Below are positions 1 through 8,165 of a stretch of 26,873 nucleotides of DNA, one piece after another; within the stretch, counting starts at the first letter, position 1, and every line of letters begins with the position of its first letter. The position numbers and the translations under genes were made by a program. Source of the DNA: Blattamonas nauphoetae (lineage: Eukaryota; Preaxostyla; Oxymonadida); the NCBI GenBank assembly GCA_033064195.1, contig JARBJD010000640.1:1-26873 (forward strand), read 5' to 3'. A model generated the notes under the pieces. That model did not search any database. It was not told the origin of the DNA and saw nothing but the letters and a program-made list of their open reading frames with translations.

Positions 1-139
1 TCCACTCCGCACGAACACTAGCGTCCCACCGCTCGTCCTCATCTTTCTCTCCGCCGAGCCCCCAGAATTGCATCGCTCACTGACACCGATCCTCGCGACA
101 CGTTCAACAGCTCGGGGTAGTGCTACGCGTCCGCGTTTT

Positions 140-223
140 GACTAGGGGCAGTCCGTATTTTTGTGCTAGGGGCAGTCCGACTTTGCTAGGGCAGACCTTA
201 CATTGCTAGTGGCAGTCCATCGT
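140..223. repeat. Minisatellite, GCTAGGGGCAGTCC-type units
   Basis: About four imperfect tandem units of 20-25 nt, each starting with a version of (G/A)CTAGGGGCAGTCC followed by a T-rich spacer. The first two are the most alike and the last two carry substitutions. It has no coding context. Confidence 0.8.
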
Positions 224-1140
224 TTTCTGGGCTATTATTGGAGTTTTCACTCTTTTCTTTTAACTATAACCACAATAATACATATTTTAATTCAAGTTCA
301 GTGAAATGATGAATATTAGTGTATTGATGGCGGTCTACGGGGCCATGGTTTGATGAGACCGATTGTGAGAGATGCGTCTTTTACGGTCAACCAAATCGGA
401 ATAGCCTTGATATTGAAGGGAACGATGTGATACAGAGATGGTCGACCATATTATGACCATTTCAATGTTTGGTGACCATCTTTCTTACAGACTCTTTTCT
501 TGAAATGTATGAAGGAAATCGTGAAAAAATGCAAAAATCATTCATTTCGCCATTTTCTCCTGATTTTGATGATTAGTTTAGTAGTATAGAAGACGGAAAT
601 CGATACCTATCTAGATCGCCAATAACACGGAATAAATCAATTTAGACCTCAAAACACACATTTCCTGACCCTTCGATTTTGATGAATTTTGGACCTGATT
701 CTTACTTTATTTTGATAAAATGAGCTCTAAAATGGATTGCAGACGATTCAGGATCAAATCAATCGGCACGATCATTTGGTAGTCATCCATCAATCCAATT
801 GACTGACCCAGGTGGCCTAGGTGGATCGCGAAAACAAATTGGTTTTATTTTTGGAGGTCCACAGGTCCACAACGGCTCTAAAGAGCCTAAGCTTCATGAA
901 GGTCCACAAAGTCCACAGAGCAGGGCACGCTCGAATGCACCAGCATGACGTGCACAACCTCCCATACATCCGGACCATCCATGGATTGTTTTGGTCAAAT
1001 ATGAATTTTTCACTTTTTTCATCACTATATAAGGTAATTAAAAAATGAATTTTTCAAATTAACCTTAATTTTGCGATCATCCAAAATTGTTCTGACAAGC
1101 CTAGTATCGGTCTGACGAGTTTATATACGACGTGTTTCGT

Positions 1141-1440
1141 GTGATCTGAGAAGTATTTCGGGGTTATGGGTGATCTCAAAATTAACGCTGATTTATTTTT
1201 ATCGATTTTTTAATTTGTATATGAAGAGGAGATCCAGACAAAGTTTGAAAAATCCAATTTTGAGCTATGACCATACAAACCTCTTCCAAGGTCAATCCCG
1301 ATCTCCTGAGTTCATTTCTGAAGTTTTCAGCGTGATCTGAGCAGTAGTTCTTGAGATATGGGCGATCCAAAATAAACGTTAAACTTTTTAACTTTCTGAT
1401 TTTTAATTTGTATATGAAGAGGAGTTACAGAACAAGTTCA
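1141..1440. repeat. 193-bp tandem duplication
   Basis: The stretch from about 1141 to 1232 recurs at about 1331-1425 with a period of 193 nt. Shared blocks include TGATCTGAG(A/C)AGTA and the 3' block TTTTTAATTTGTATATGAAG. The middle of the unit is diverged. No gene is seen in it. Confidence 0.7.
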
Positions 1441-1778
1441 AGTGCAGAGCCCTCGACGTAATGTTCCAAGATACTCAGGCAAAATGGTGCCCTGGTGACT
1501 GATGCGCAGAACGATTTGGAGGTTGGATTGGAGACGGATGATCGAAGATTGTCCCAGGGTTCATGTTGGCAGCACTTAGATGTGCCCGTAAATCATGCCC
1601 ACCCAAGACTTAACCCTTCAAGGACTTCGCCAGCAGCAGTCATTTAGAAGGATCGCGACAGAACGATCCCCAAAGGAGTATCGGGGTGTCTATAGGAAGC
1701 TCGTACGAACGTGGGAAGGCTCTTCTCTTCGGTTATTTTACCATCTTCAATGTCAATTATAAAAATATTCTAACTCCT

Positions 1779-2193
1779 TCAATATTCCAACATCAGATCA
1801 ACCAGAAATTCATAATACTCTTTCGTTATTTTTCCATTGATTGTCTCTGTTGTTTCCATCTCAATTGATTCACCAGAACTGTCTTTGAACCAGATCTTCA
1901 CAATGGACTGTCGAGTACTTAATTCCCATTTTTTCTTCGCAATCTGTTCGTTGCAGAAAGCAACATATGAGTCATTGAATTCATCAGTCTGGATCAATCA
2001 GCGTGAATAGTGTAATTCTGAGGAATGTCTTTGGAAATAACCGTAGAAGTCTCACCAATCTCTTCCTTCACATGGATGAGTTTGCAGTCGAGAAAGTGTA
2101 TATATTTTTGTTTTCTGGAATTGAAAAATCAGGAGGAATTGAGCAGTGTGAGAATTCTGAATTGAGAAATATCGTTTGACCATCGTTGTTTTT
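1779..2193 (-). pseudogene. Remnant of a small element gene, unknown product
   Basis: Downstream of the second capsid gene lies another instance of the A/T-rich leader motif (2197-2206), followed by a short stretch with coding character. The clearest part (1779-1997) encodes about 72 residues rich in Lys, Glu and Thr. The gene looks broken, with a few breaks. I do not recognise the product. Copy B lacks this part, so no second copy is available for comparison. It is the last recognisable gene at the capsid end of copy A. Confidence 0.45.
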
Positions 2194-2196
2194 CGT

Positions 2197-2206
2197 AAAA
2201 ATAAAA
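2197..2206 (-). promoter_or_regulatory. A/T-rich leader motif before the remnant gene
   Basis: TTTTATTTTT on the minus strand, just upstream of the first ATG of the remnant. This placement is the main reason to think a separate gene once began here. Confidence 0.5.
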
Positions 2207-2221
2207 TATCACATTTGATTC

Positions 2222-3898
2222 TTAGTATCCTCTCTTCACTTCTTCATATGCTTCTTGGAGACGACGATCAATGACGTATCGCACTCGTGGCTGTCCATTC
2301 TCAATCCAGAACAACCAGTATGTAGCTTGATGTAATGCCAAAATCGGTGGAGGCGGACCTTCTGGAGTTGATGTGAAATATGGATCTTCACCTTGTTTTG
2401 ATTGGTGTTCCTCTGTACACAATGTTGACAGACTCTGATGTTGAGATACCTTCTTCACCACCAGCGATTTCACTTCTGATCTGTTGGAACCATGAAAGTG
2501 AAAGAAGTCGCATCTGTTACAGCTCTATTCCTCTTGTATTCGATTCCTTTGAAGTCAAACGTACGAGGCATACAAATGGAATTTTCAAATATTTCTGTTG
2601 GCTGAACAACCAATGAAATCACCATTCACCATCATCATTTGATAGAACTCTGGTGAGATTGTTGACATTGGGAAATTGGGAAAATTAGTTCCAAGCATTT
2701 CAAATTGACCAACATAGTGAGGATTTCTGAAGACTGTACACTCGTTTGGTCTTTCGGGGAATAAGCACATCAGATTCATGAGATTGTTGAGTTTGATACT
2801 GATGTTTGATCTCACACCCATTGCATTCGCTTTTGATTGAAATGATTGTGTGTCAATTCTTTCTGCTTTGAGCACATAAAGAGTCTTTGAATATGTGTTG
2901 AAGAGTGATTGTTTTGTTGCATCAGTGATTTGATATCCGTAGCAAATGGACGTTACTTTGTCCACTGATGAATTCAGAACAGATGAAACGACTGATTAGG
3001 TACGATACTCCGGAATCGGAGCATCCTCATAAACATCAAATTGTAATATCGGATTTCCCAATTGGGTGAATTCCTGTGTCACATTGGTGTATTCTCCTTC
3101 ACGCATAAAATCCATCTGAGGACGATTTGTCATTTCACCCAATAGCCTATCTGGCTTTCGATCGCGAGCATTCTCAAGATTTTTGCGAATGACAGTTGAT
3201 AATCGAATCGGACAATACACGAGTGAATCAGTAGTCAAATGAAATCTCAAACGCAGATTGCCAAAGATTGAATTTGGATACTGATCAAAGGTACTCAGTG
3301 GAAGGAGATTCACAAATGGAATCACTAACGGAATAGTAAATGTGATCGTTGGAGTCTCTGGATCCTCGATTGGAGAGTGATAGTATCCACAGACACTCGG
3401 ATCCATTCTCTGAACATTTTCCCAAAGACTGTAGCAATGCTTCATGTTGTTTTTCTCTTCTTGTGATTTGAATGTGTGATACAGGAATGATTCATGAATG
3501 TGATTGTTCTGAAGTGAATTGTCAATGATGTTTCCTTGACTGTCGACGAGTCTCATGTCTCGAATGGCATCTGATGATGATTTGTATCCGTAGAACATTC
3601 CGTAGACTTCAGCTCCTCCTTGAAAATGCATTGTTGGTTGATGAAACGGAACAGTAACGGTGAGATCAATTCGCAAATGACTCTTCGCAAACTCAGTCAC
3701 ATCATGACCGTCATAACACAATGGAACTTCAATCTCATCTCCAATTCTGCAAGGCATAGGAGGATTTGTTGGATGCACTTCTTGGATTGAATACACATGA
3801 GGTTCTGAATCCCACTGTTTCGGCATGTACGATTGCACTTCAATTTGTTCAATTAACGTCGATGTTGGTTTTGATTGATTAGATCTGATACTTCTCAT
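2222..3898 (-). pseudogene. Second large capsid paralogue, broken
   Basis: The longest part (2996-3898, 300 residues) aligns by eye with the N-terminal half of the neighbouring 622-residue capsid protein. Shared features are a SxxxRD(M/L) segment, a KHC-x4-W-x-N block, an (I/L)FG(N/D)L(R/K)L strand and a C-P-(I/V) strand. Further pieces match the C-terminal half, including a PP-x-PILA-x6-(Y/W)W segment near the end. It is therefore a full-length paralogue of about 560 codons lying head-to-tail with the capsid gene. About two breaks are seen, so it is called a fossil gene. The fold is probably a double jelly roll, by analogy with Polinton major capsid proteins. Copy B has lost this region. Confidence 0.8.
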
Positions 3899-3904
3899 TT
3901 ATAG

Positions 3905-3916
3905 AAAAATAAAAAA
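3905..3916 (-). promoter_or_regulatory. A/T-rich leader motif, second capsid gene
   Basis: TTTTTTATTTTT on the minus strand, 6 nt before the start codon, which sits in a TATAAATG context. Confidence 0.7.
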
Positions 3917-3946
3917 TACAATTTCATTATTTTCTTTTGTTCATTT

Positions 3947-5815
3947 TCATGTCGGAAGAATTCCTAAATCTTTGTGGAGTGCTTTCAATGTGTGATTAGG
4001 ATAGTATTCAACTTTTGGTTCGCCATTACTGTATCGTAATACCCACCACGTTGTTGCAGTGGTTGCTAGAATCGGTGCTGGAGGATGAGTAAACGTTGTC
4101 ATGTTGCTGCCACTTTGACTTGGATTGTAGACATTGTAGTATGTGTCAATCAAACCTTGATATATTGGTTGTGATCGTAATGTGACTGGAACATTTTGAC
4201 CTTTGGAACTGATGGAATCATTGCAGTTTGTTGGACATCCGCTTCTCTGTGTTGAGAAACACAAAAGGAAGTCAGTGTTGTCATGAATCGGTCGCACTCT
4301 TGTCATTGTTTCACCAGAATATGAACCATCACCAGTGAGTTTCTCTTCAACGAGAGAATCTGTCAGTGATCGCTCCAAATCATCAGGAACAGTCAGATAC
4401 GAATCGAGATTGAGAGTCGACAATGCAAACTGATAGAAGCGGGCGCCAATCGTTGTTGTTGGTTGCTCTGGATAATACTTGCTGAGTAGATTTACTTGGA
4501 TATTCTTCTGCATTGGATTGTGGAAACAAGTGACTTCATTATCGTAATGACGAAAGAGAAGCATGATATCTTTGGCATTAACGAGAACCATTTGCTGAGT
4601 GCAATCAATACCTGATGCTGTTGGTGTCTTCTGAAAAGGATAGAACGAGATCTTTTCTGCTGGAATTGTTCCTGGACGATCCTGATACATTCTCTTGAGA
4701 TTCTCTTTAGCTATTTCCTTCATTTTGTATCCAGTACTCATGCAATACACGTCATCAATGCGATAATCAACAATGTTCAATGATATGTACTGATTCACAA
4801 ATTCTGGTTCTTTTGTGACAGTTCCAGCTGAATTATAAACAATATCTTGAGTTACTGTTGGTTGAAGAAATGATTGACCGATTTGAACGAAATTCTTTGT
4901 GCACAAGGTGACAAGAGTATTCAGAAAATATGGACGATGTTGAATGCAATTGAGAGTGGATTCTCGAATCTTTGGTGCTGTTGTCGTTCTATTAACAATT
5001 GATGAAAGTGTATTGTTCAATGTCAGTTCAGGATTAACAGGACAACAAACGAATGCATCTTCATTGATGTGAACACTCAATTTCAGATCTCCAAAGAGAC
5101 ACCGAGGATAGTCAGTCATGCCTGAGAAAATGAGAAGATCTTCAAGATTTATTGACACACGAATTGGGACATCGATTGTGTCTTTGAATATTCCTGTTCC
5201 TGATGTTGTTGTGAAGTCTGATAAAGGAATATAAACACCAGCAACCGATTCATCATGATTCCAAGCATTCTGCCAAGGAGTGTGACAATGTTTTCGATTT
5301 TCCAATTGACTCTTCGGTTTGATCATATTATATATGTGCGATTCCATGGATACATCATTGGTCGTTGTGCTGATGATTCTTTGATTGTTGTGAAGTACTG
5401 TTAGGTCACGAAAGATAGATGCCGAATGCTTGAGACCAACGAAGATGAATATCCTCTCGTTCATGTAAGATCCAATTTTCCCTGTCGTGTTTAGCCAATT
5501 GTTCATTTTCAAAGTCGCTGTCATTGTGAACGTTATGAAGGAATCATCGATTTGACAAATGTCCTGATTACCAGTCAATGGAATGATGATTTCTTGTCCT
5601 TTGTAGAAGCGTGAATTCTCTGATGGTTTCAATTCTTGAATCGAAGTACTGTGAGCACCATCGTTCAAGAGGTAATTTATGTGATGTTCAGACATTAATT
5701 GCTGTTGTATCTGTCCAATATCGTCTCGTGTATATTTTACATTTCCTGTTGTATTTCCAGTCAGTGATGATGCTCCAGTTCTTTTGTTTGTCAGATGTGT
5801 TATATGCGAGTTCAT
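3947..5815 (-). CDS. Major capsid protein (double jelly-roll type), copy A
   Basis: A 622-residue protein with no signal peptide or membrane segment. It is rich in short beta-strand-like stretches, Asn, Thr and aromatic residues, as expected for a double jelly-roll capsid protein. Its length and its place among small virion-like genes fit the Polinton major capsid protein. Landmarks are a polar N-terminus, a strand with KHCHTPWQNAW near residue 185, a CLFGDLKL strand near 245, and a Pro-rich PPAPILA followed by WWVLRYSNGEPKVEYYP at the C-terminus. The start is shared exactly with copy B (MNSHITHLTNKR). The call rests on context, length and composition rather than a signature motif. The fold is inferred. 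It is the paralogue of the broken gene downstream. Confidence 0.75.
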   Translation of the reverse strand: MNSHITHLTNKRTGASSLTGNTTGNVKYTRDDIGQIQQQLMSEHHINYLLNDGAHSTSIQELKPSENSRFYKGQEIIIPLTGNQDICQIDDSFITFTMTATLKMNNWLNTTGKIGSYMNERIFIFVGLKHSASIFRDLTVLHNNQRIISTTTNDVSMESHIYNMIKPKSQLENRKHCHTPWQNAWNHDESVAGVYIPLSDFTTTSGTGIFKDTIDVPIRVSINLEDLLIFSGMTDYPRCLFGDLKLSVHINEDAFVCCPVNPELTLNNTLSSIVNRTTTAPKIRESTLNCIQHRPYFLNTLVTLCTKNFVQIGQSFLQPTVTQDIVYNSAGTVTKEPEFVNQYISLNIVDYRIDDVYCMSTGYKMKEIAKENLKRMYQDRPGTIPAEKISFYPFQKTPTASGIDCTQQMVLVNAKDIMLLFRHYDNEVTCFHNPMQKNIQVNLLSKYYPEQPTTTIGARFYQFALSTLNLDSYLTVPDDLERSLTDSLVEEKLTGDGSYSGETMTRVRPIHDNTDFLLCFSTQRSGCPTNCNDSISSKGQNVPVTLRSQPIYQGLIDTYYNVYNPSQSGSNMTTFTHPPAPILATTATTWWVLRYSNGEPKVEYYPNHTLKALHKDLGILPT

Positions 5816-5821
5816 TTTAAC

Positions 5822-5833
5822 AAAAATAAAAAA
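5822..5833 (-). promoter_or_regulatory. A/T-rich leader motif, capsid gene A
   Basis: TTTTTTATTTTT on the minus strand, 6 nt before the ATG. The following bases are GTTAAA. The sequence is repeated almost exactly before the capsid gene of copy B. Confidence 0.7.
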
Positions 5834-5845
5834 CTGAATTGCTTA

Positions 5846-6145
5846 TTACTTTTTGACTTTCTTCTTCTTTGGTTTCGGCTTCAGCTTTTCTTCCAGTCTC
5901 AGTATTTCTCCTCTGAGCTTGTTCGCAACTGCTGTGTTTCCTTCATTCATAGCTTGCTCATATTGTGCCATCTTTTCTGCGTGGATTTGCTGATCTGACT
6001 TCACATCTGGAATCATCTCAACACCTGTCTGCGCAACCTTAGAAATCAGTGGTCCAACAAAGGGGATGAGATTCAGAAATGGAGCTCCAACTCTGAGGAT
6101 GTTTTTGCCAACTGCTGCTAATTTTGATAACCAACCTGGTGCCAT
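5846..6145 (-). CDS. Small MAPG virion-like protein 1, copy A
   Basis: A 99-residue protein. After MAPGWLSKL comes an amphipathic to hydrophobic segment (about residues 10-40, rich in Val, Leu, Ile, Phe and Pro/Gly). A Glu/Lys-rich helix follows (about 50-85), then a Lys-rich tail of alternating Pro and Lys. The pattern of a membrane-active helix plus a basic tail resembles minor virion proteins such as adenovirus pVI, but there is no sequence match I can assert. It is paralogous at the N-terminus to the next gene (both start MAPG, then x-x-x-K-L-x-x-(V/I)-G-K). It lies between the capsid gene and the second MAPG gene, so a structural role is inferred. Confidence 0.75.
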   Translation of the reverse strand: MAPGWLSKLAAVGKNILRVGAPFLNLIPFVGPLISKVAQTGVEMIPDVKSDQQIHAEKMAQYEQAMNEGNTAVANKLRGEILRLEEKLKPKPKKKKVKK

Positions 6146-6151
6146 TTATGT

Positions 6152-6163
6152 AAAAATAAAAAA
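6152..6163 (-). promoter_or_regulatory. A/T-rich leader motif, MAPG gene 1 (A)
   Basis: TTTTTTATTTTT on the minus strand, then ACATAA and the ATG (gap 6 nt). The gap sequence is identical to that before MAPG gene 2. Confidence 0.7.
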
Positions 6164-6182
6164 CTTGAACACAAACAAATTA

Positions 6183-6494
6183 TAATCCTTTGAATTGAAT
6201 CTTGGAATTTGACGATTGTGGTATCTCATCGTTTGAATACCGTGCATTTCGCGGAGGTTCATAATCTATCATCTGTGGTTATTGTGGTGCTCGATTGATC
6301 GCTTTGTTCTGTTGGTACACATCCATCATTCCGCCTAAGCCACTGAGGATTCCTCCTGCCGTTTGTCCAAACTTGTTGTTTGTCTGTGAGAGTAAGCCAC
6401 CTCCAACCTGAAGCAGTGATGGAGCTAGAGGTTTGATGAATTGAAAGAATTGTTTGCCGATATTTTTGAGTTTGTTGAAACTTCCTGGTGCCAT
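6183..6494 (-). pseudogene. Small MAPG virion-like protein 2, copy A (broken)
   Basis: The first part is open (71 residues) and nearly identical to the 102-residue product of copy B. The region matching the rest of the copy B gene runs to about 6183, and the gene looks broken once here. The product starts MAPGSFNKL, has an amphipathic stretch (about 10-35), then a Gly/Leu/Gln-rich segment (about 36-60) that looks like the membrane-lytic or hexon-binding part of adenovirus pVI in composition. A segment LSGLG fits the (M/L/I)xGx-G consensus cut by adenovirus-type proteases, although no such protease is seen in the window. The function is inferred from composition and neighbours. Confidence 0.65.
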
Positions 6495-6500
6495 TTATGT

Positions 6501-6512
6501 AAAAATAAAAAA
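6501..6512 (-). promoter_or_regulatory. A/T-rich leader motif, MAPG gene 2 (A)
   Basis: TTTTTTATTTTT on the minus strand, gap of 6 nt (ACATAA) to the ATG. It is identical in copy B. Confidence 0.7.
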
Positions 6513-6530
6513 TACAATTCATTAATTTTT

Positions 6531-7115
6531 CTAACGAGGAATTGCCTTTGTCAGTGAAATACCATAATTGAGGATGGTGTTGTAAGCTTCATTGAAGGCA
6601 ATGCTCATGTCTTTACCACCAACAAGGATCTTGAATATTGTTCGAAAGATTGGAAGAGAATTTAGGCATGAACATTTTGTTGACAAATCATCCAATTCGA
6701 TCACCACATCATTGATACCAGTGAGTGTCGCAATCAGTGCACATAAATCACTTTGGTTGGTGATCAGTTTCTTCGATGGTTCAATGAGGTTATTCAGTAG
6801 TTTCTTTTCACATGCGAATGCATTCTTGTACACTAACAGTAGTTGGTCCTTGAATGCTAAAATATTTGAATTGTATTCTCTCAGGGGAATAGAACGGCTT
6901 TGAATTGGTGCTGATGGATATGTCTCCAATGGTGGATCATAAACACCTGGAACATTCTCTAATTCAACATTCGCGCATTGTTCATTACGATCCTCGAGTT
7001 TCGATCTTCCAGAATTCGAACCTTTATTATCGATGATGACATTGTTGGTGATCGACGTTGGAACGGAAGAAGAACTTGTGTGTTTTGTAAATTGACAACT
7101 TAGAATTGGCTGCAT
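6531..7115 (-). CDS. 194-aa protein with PSAP motif, unknown function, copy A
   Basis: I do not recognise this family. The first ATG is at 7115. The N-terminal 80 residues are polar, Ser/Asn-rich and probably disordered. They contain DPPLETYPSAP near residues 60-70, which includes a PSAP tetrapeptide. The C-terminal half (about 85-190) is predicted helical, with regular Leu/Ile spacing and two Cys near CSCLNSLP. The copy B product is almost identical. A 161-nt block (6892-7052) matches copy B without a difference. Its place between virion-like genes and the 317-aa gene suggests a structural or assembly role, which is inference only. Confidence 0.8.
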   Translation of the reverse strand: MQPILSCQFTKHTSSSSVPTSITNNVIIDNKGSNSGRSKLEDRNEQCANVELENVPGVYDPPLETYPSAPIQSRSIPLREYNSNILAFKDQLLLVYKNAFACEKKLLNNLIEPSKKLITNQSDLCALIATLTGINDVVIELDDLSTKCSCLNSLPIFRTIFKILVGGKDMSIAFNEAYNTILNYGISLTKAIPR

Positions 7116-7125
7116 CACTTTCTAT

Positions 7126-7137
7126 AAAAATAAAAAA
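7126..7137 (-). promoter_or_regulatory. A/T-rich leader motif, 194-aa gene (A)
   Basis: TTTTTTATTTTT on the minus strand, gap of 10 nt to the ATG. The whole leader, including the flanking ATATAT tract, is identical to that of copy B. Confidence 0.7.
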
Positions 7138-7152
7138 TATATATTAATGTTT

Positions 7153-8106
7153 TTAATCACTCATATCTTTCTGTAAAAGTGCAAATCGAGCATATTCAGA
7201 CATATTTCCGGATTGGAATCTACCGATATCTCCCGTTCTTGTTCGGTATGCTTCGGTTGTCTGTTCGTTCACAAATGTTGATATCTGAGTTGAGTATTGA
7301 CCAAGGAAGGTACCTAAATCTTCTGTGTTTGAAATGATTGTTATGAACTGTGGATGAATCTGTTCTTTAAAAGCTTTTCTTGATTTCAATCTTTGATGAT
7401 CTGGATCTGTACTGTTAAATCCGTCAACATGGTCGACAAGCCATTGATCCCACATCTTTGATGCAACTTTAGACTGAATGGAATTGAAAACCATATTGTC
7501 CAACACTCCTTTCCCAATGTCTGCTGGAGTTTCTCGACTGGCTCGATACACCTTCAATACATTAGTCATGAAATCACCAACAGCTTTCTTCATTATTGCA
7601 TAAGGTTGTTGTGATCGTTGTGCTTGCATTTCTTGGTAGTTGACTTCATGATAGTTTCCAGGCAAAGCGTATTCTCCAGTCTTGAGGAAGTTGTTGTGTG
7701 CAGCTTTGATTCTTCTTCCATGATCTTGACGAAATGATGAATATGGAGTTTGTCTTCGCATATCTGGTGTTGGATTCATTGAATAGTATGTCTCAACGAC
7801 AGGTCGACTGTTGTATGATGCTAGCATGAAACCATTCGCTGCAACCAGATCACCATTGTCCTTGTCGTAGACCATCACATCAGGAACTTTTCCATGTTTT
7901 TCCATTTGAACCGTCCAATTTTGTCCAGTCCTTTCAATGTACTCTAAAGCTGATGGAACACTACTGAGTGCAGAATTGAATTTGGTGCGAATGTCATCAT
8001 CAGCATAGATTCTTTTCATTGCATCCAAAGCCCCCTGATCATATCTCATTTTTGGTTTCTTCGCTGGTGCCTTTCTCTTTGCGGGAATGTATTGTATCTT
8101 CGACAT
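7153..8106 (-). CDS. 317-aa basic-N-terminus protein, unknown function, copy A
   Basis: I do not recognise this family. The start at 8106 (MSKIQYIPAKRK) is preferred over an upstream ATG because it matches the start in copy B and leaves the shared leader outside the gene. The first 25 residues are strongly basic (AKRKAPAKKPK), followed by a mostly helical body. Conserved blocks between copies are RIYADDDI, PSALEYI, PDVMVYD, MNPTPDMRR, RSQQPYAIMK and VLDNMVFNSIQS. Only about 60% of residues match copy B, far less than for its neighbours. It shares a short divergent intergenic region with the ATPase. A DNA-binding or core-protein role is possible from the basic N-terminus, but unproven. Confidence 0.8.
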   Translation of the reverse strand: MSKIQYIPAKRKAPAKKPKMRYDQGALDAMKRIYADDDIRTKFNSALSSVPSALEYIERTGQNWTVQMEKHGKVPDVMVYDKDNGDLVAANGFMLASYNSRPVVETYYSMNPTPDMRRQTPYSSFRQDHGRRIKAAHNNFLKTGEYALPGNYHEVNYQEMQAQRSQQPYAIMKKAVGDFMTNVLKVYRASRETPADIGKGVLDNMVFNSIQSKVASKMWDQWLVDHVDGFNSTDPDHQRLKSRKAFKEQIHPQFITIISNTEDLGTFLGQYSTQISTFVNEQTTEAYRTRTGDIGRFQSGNMSEYARFALLQKDMSD

Positions 8107-8165
8107 TGTGTTTTCATACAAAATAAAAAATCCAAAACTAGATTTTAATTAGAGAGAAATCATAA
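8107..8165. promoter_or_regulatory. Divergent intergenic region, 317-aa gene / ATPase (A)
   Basis: These 59 nt separate two divergent genes, the only such site in the element. The minus-strand side carries TTTTTTATTTT (8120-8130), 13 nt before the ATG. The plus-strand side carries a second A/T block (TTTTAATTAGAG) and ends CATAAATG. The copy B region is 61 nt and largely the same, so a two-way promoter is likely. Confidence 0.65.

Larger units (their letters stand above)
1..1778. other. Non-coding left flank
   Basis: No convincing gene is seen. The first 120 bases are clearly GC-richer than the rest. A short minisatellite lies near 140-223 and a 193-bp tandem duplication near 1141-1440. The open frames here are short, lack homology to anything I recognise and do not carry the A/T-rich leader motif found before the element genes. 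I could not recognise a terminal inverted repeat of the Polinton type, so the true left end of copy A is undefined. Confidence 0.6.

Noticed and set aside
821-1048. 75-codon plus-strand open frame in the left flank
   Set aside because: No motif, no leader signal, no recognised homology and a length expected by chance in this DNA.
1182-1370. 62-codon minus-strand open frame
   Set aside because: It lies across the 193-bp tandem duplication and has no coding character beyond an open frame.
6259-6522. 87-codon minus-strand frame over MAPG gene 2
   Set aside because: It overlaps the MAPG gene in another frame, starts upstream of the leader-linked ATG and has no counterpart as a separate protein in copy B.
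6531-8106. Adenovirus-type cysteine protease in one of the unknown genes
   Set aside because: Neither the 194-aa nor the 317-aa protein shows the His, Asp/Glu, Gln, Cys order of that family. The 317-aa protein lacks a suitable Cys.
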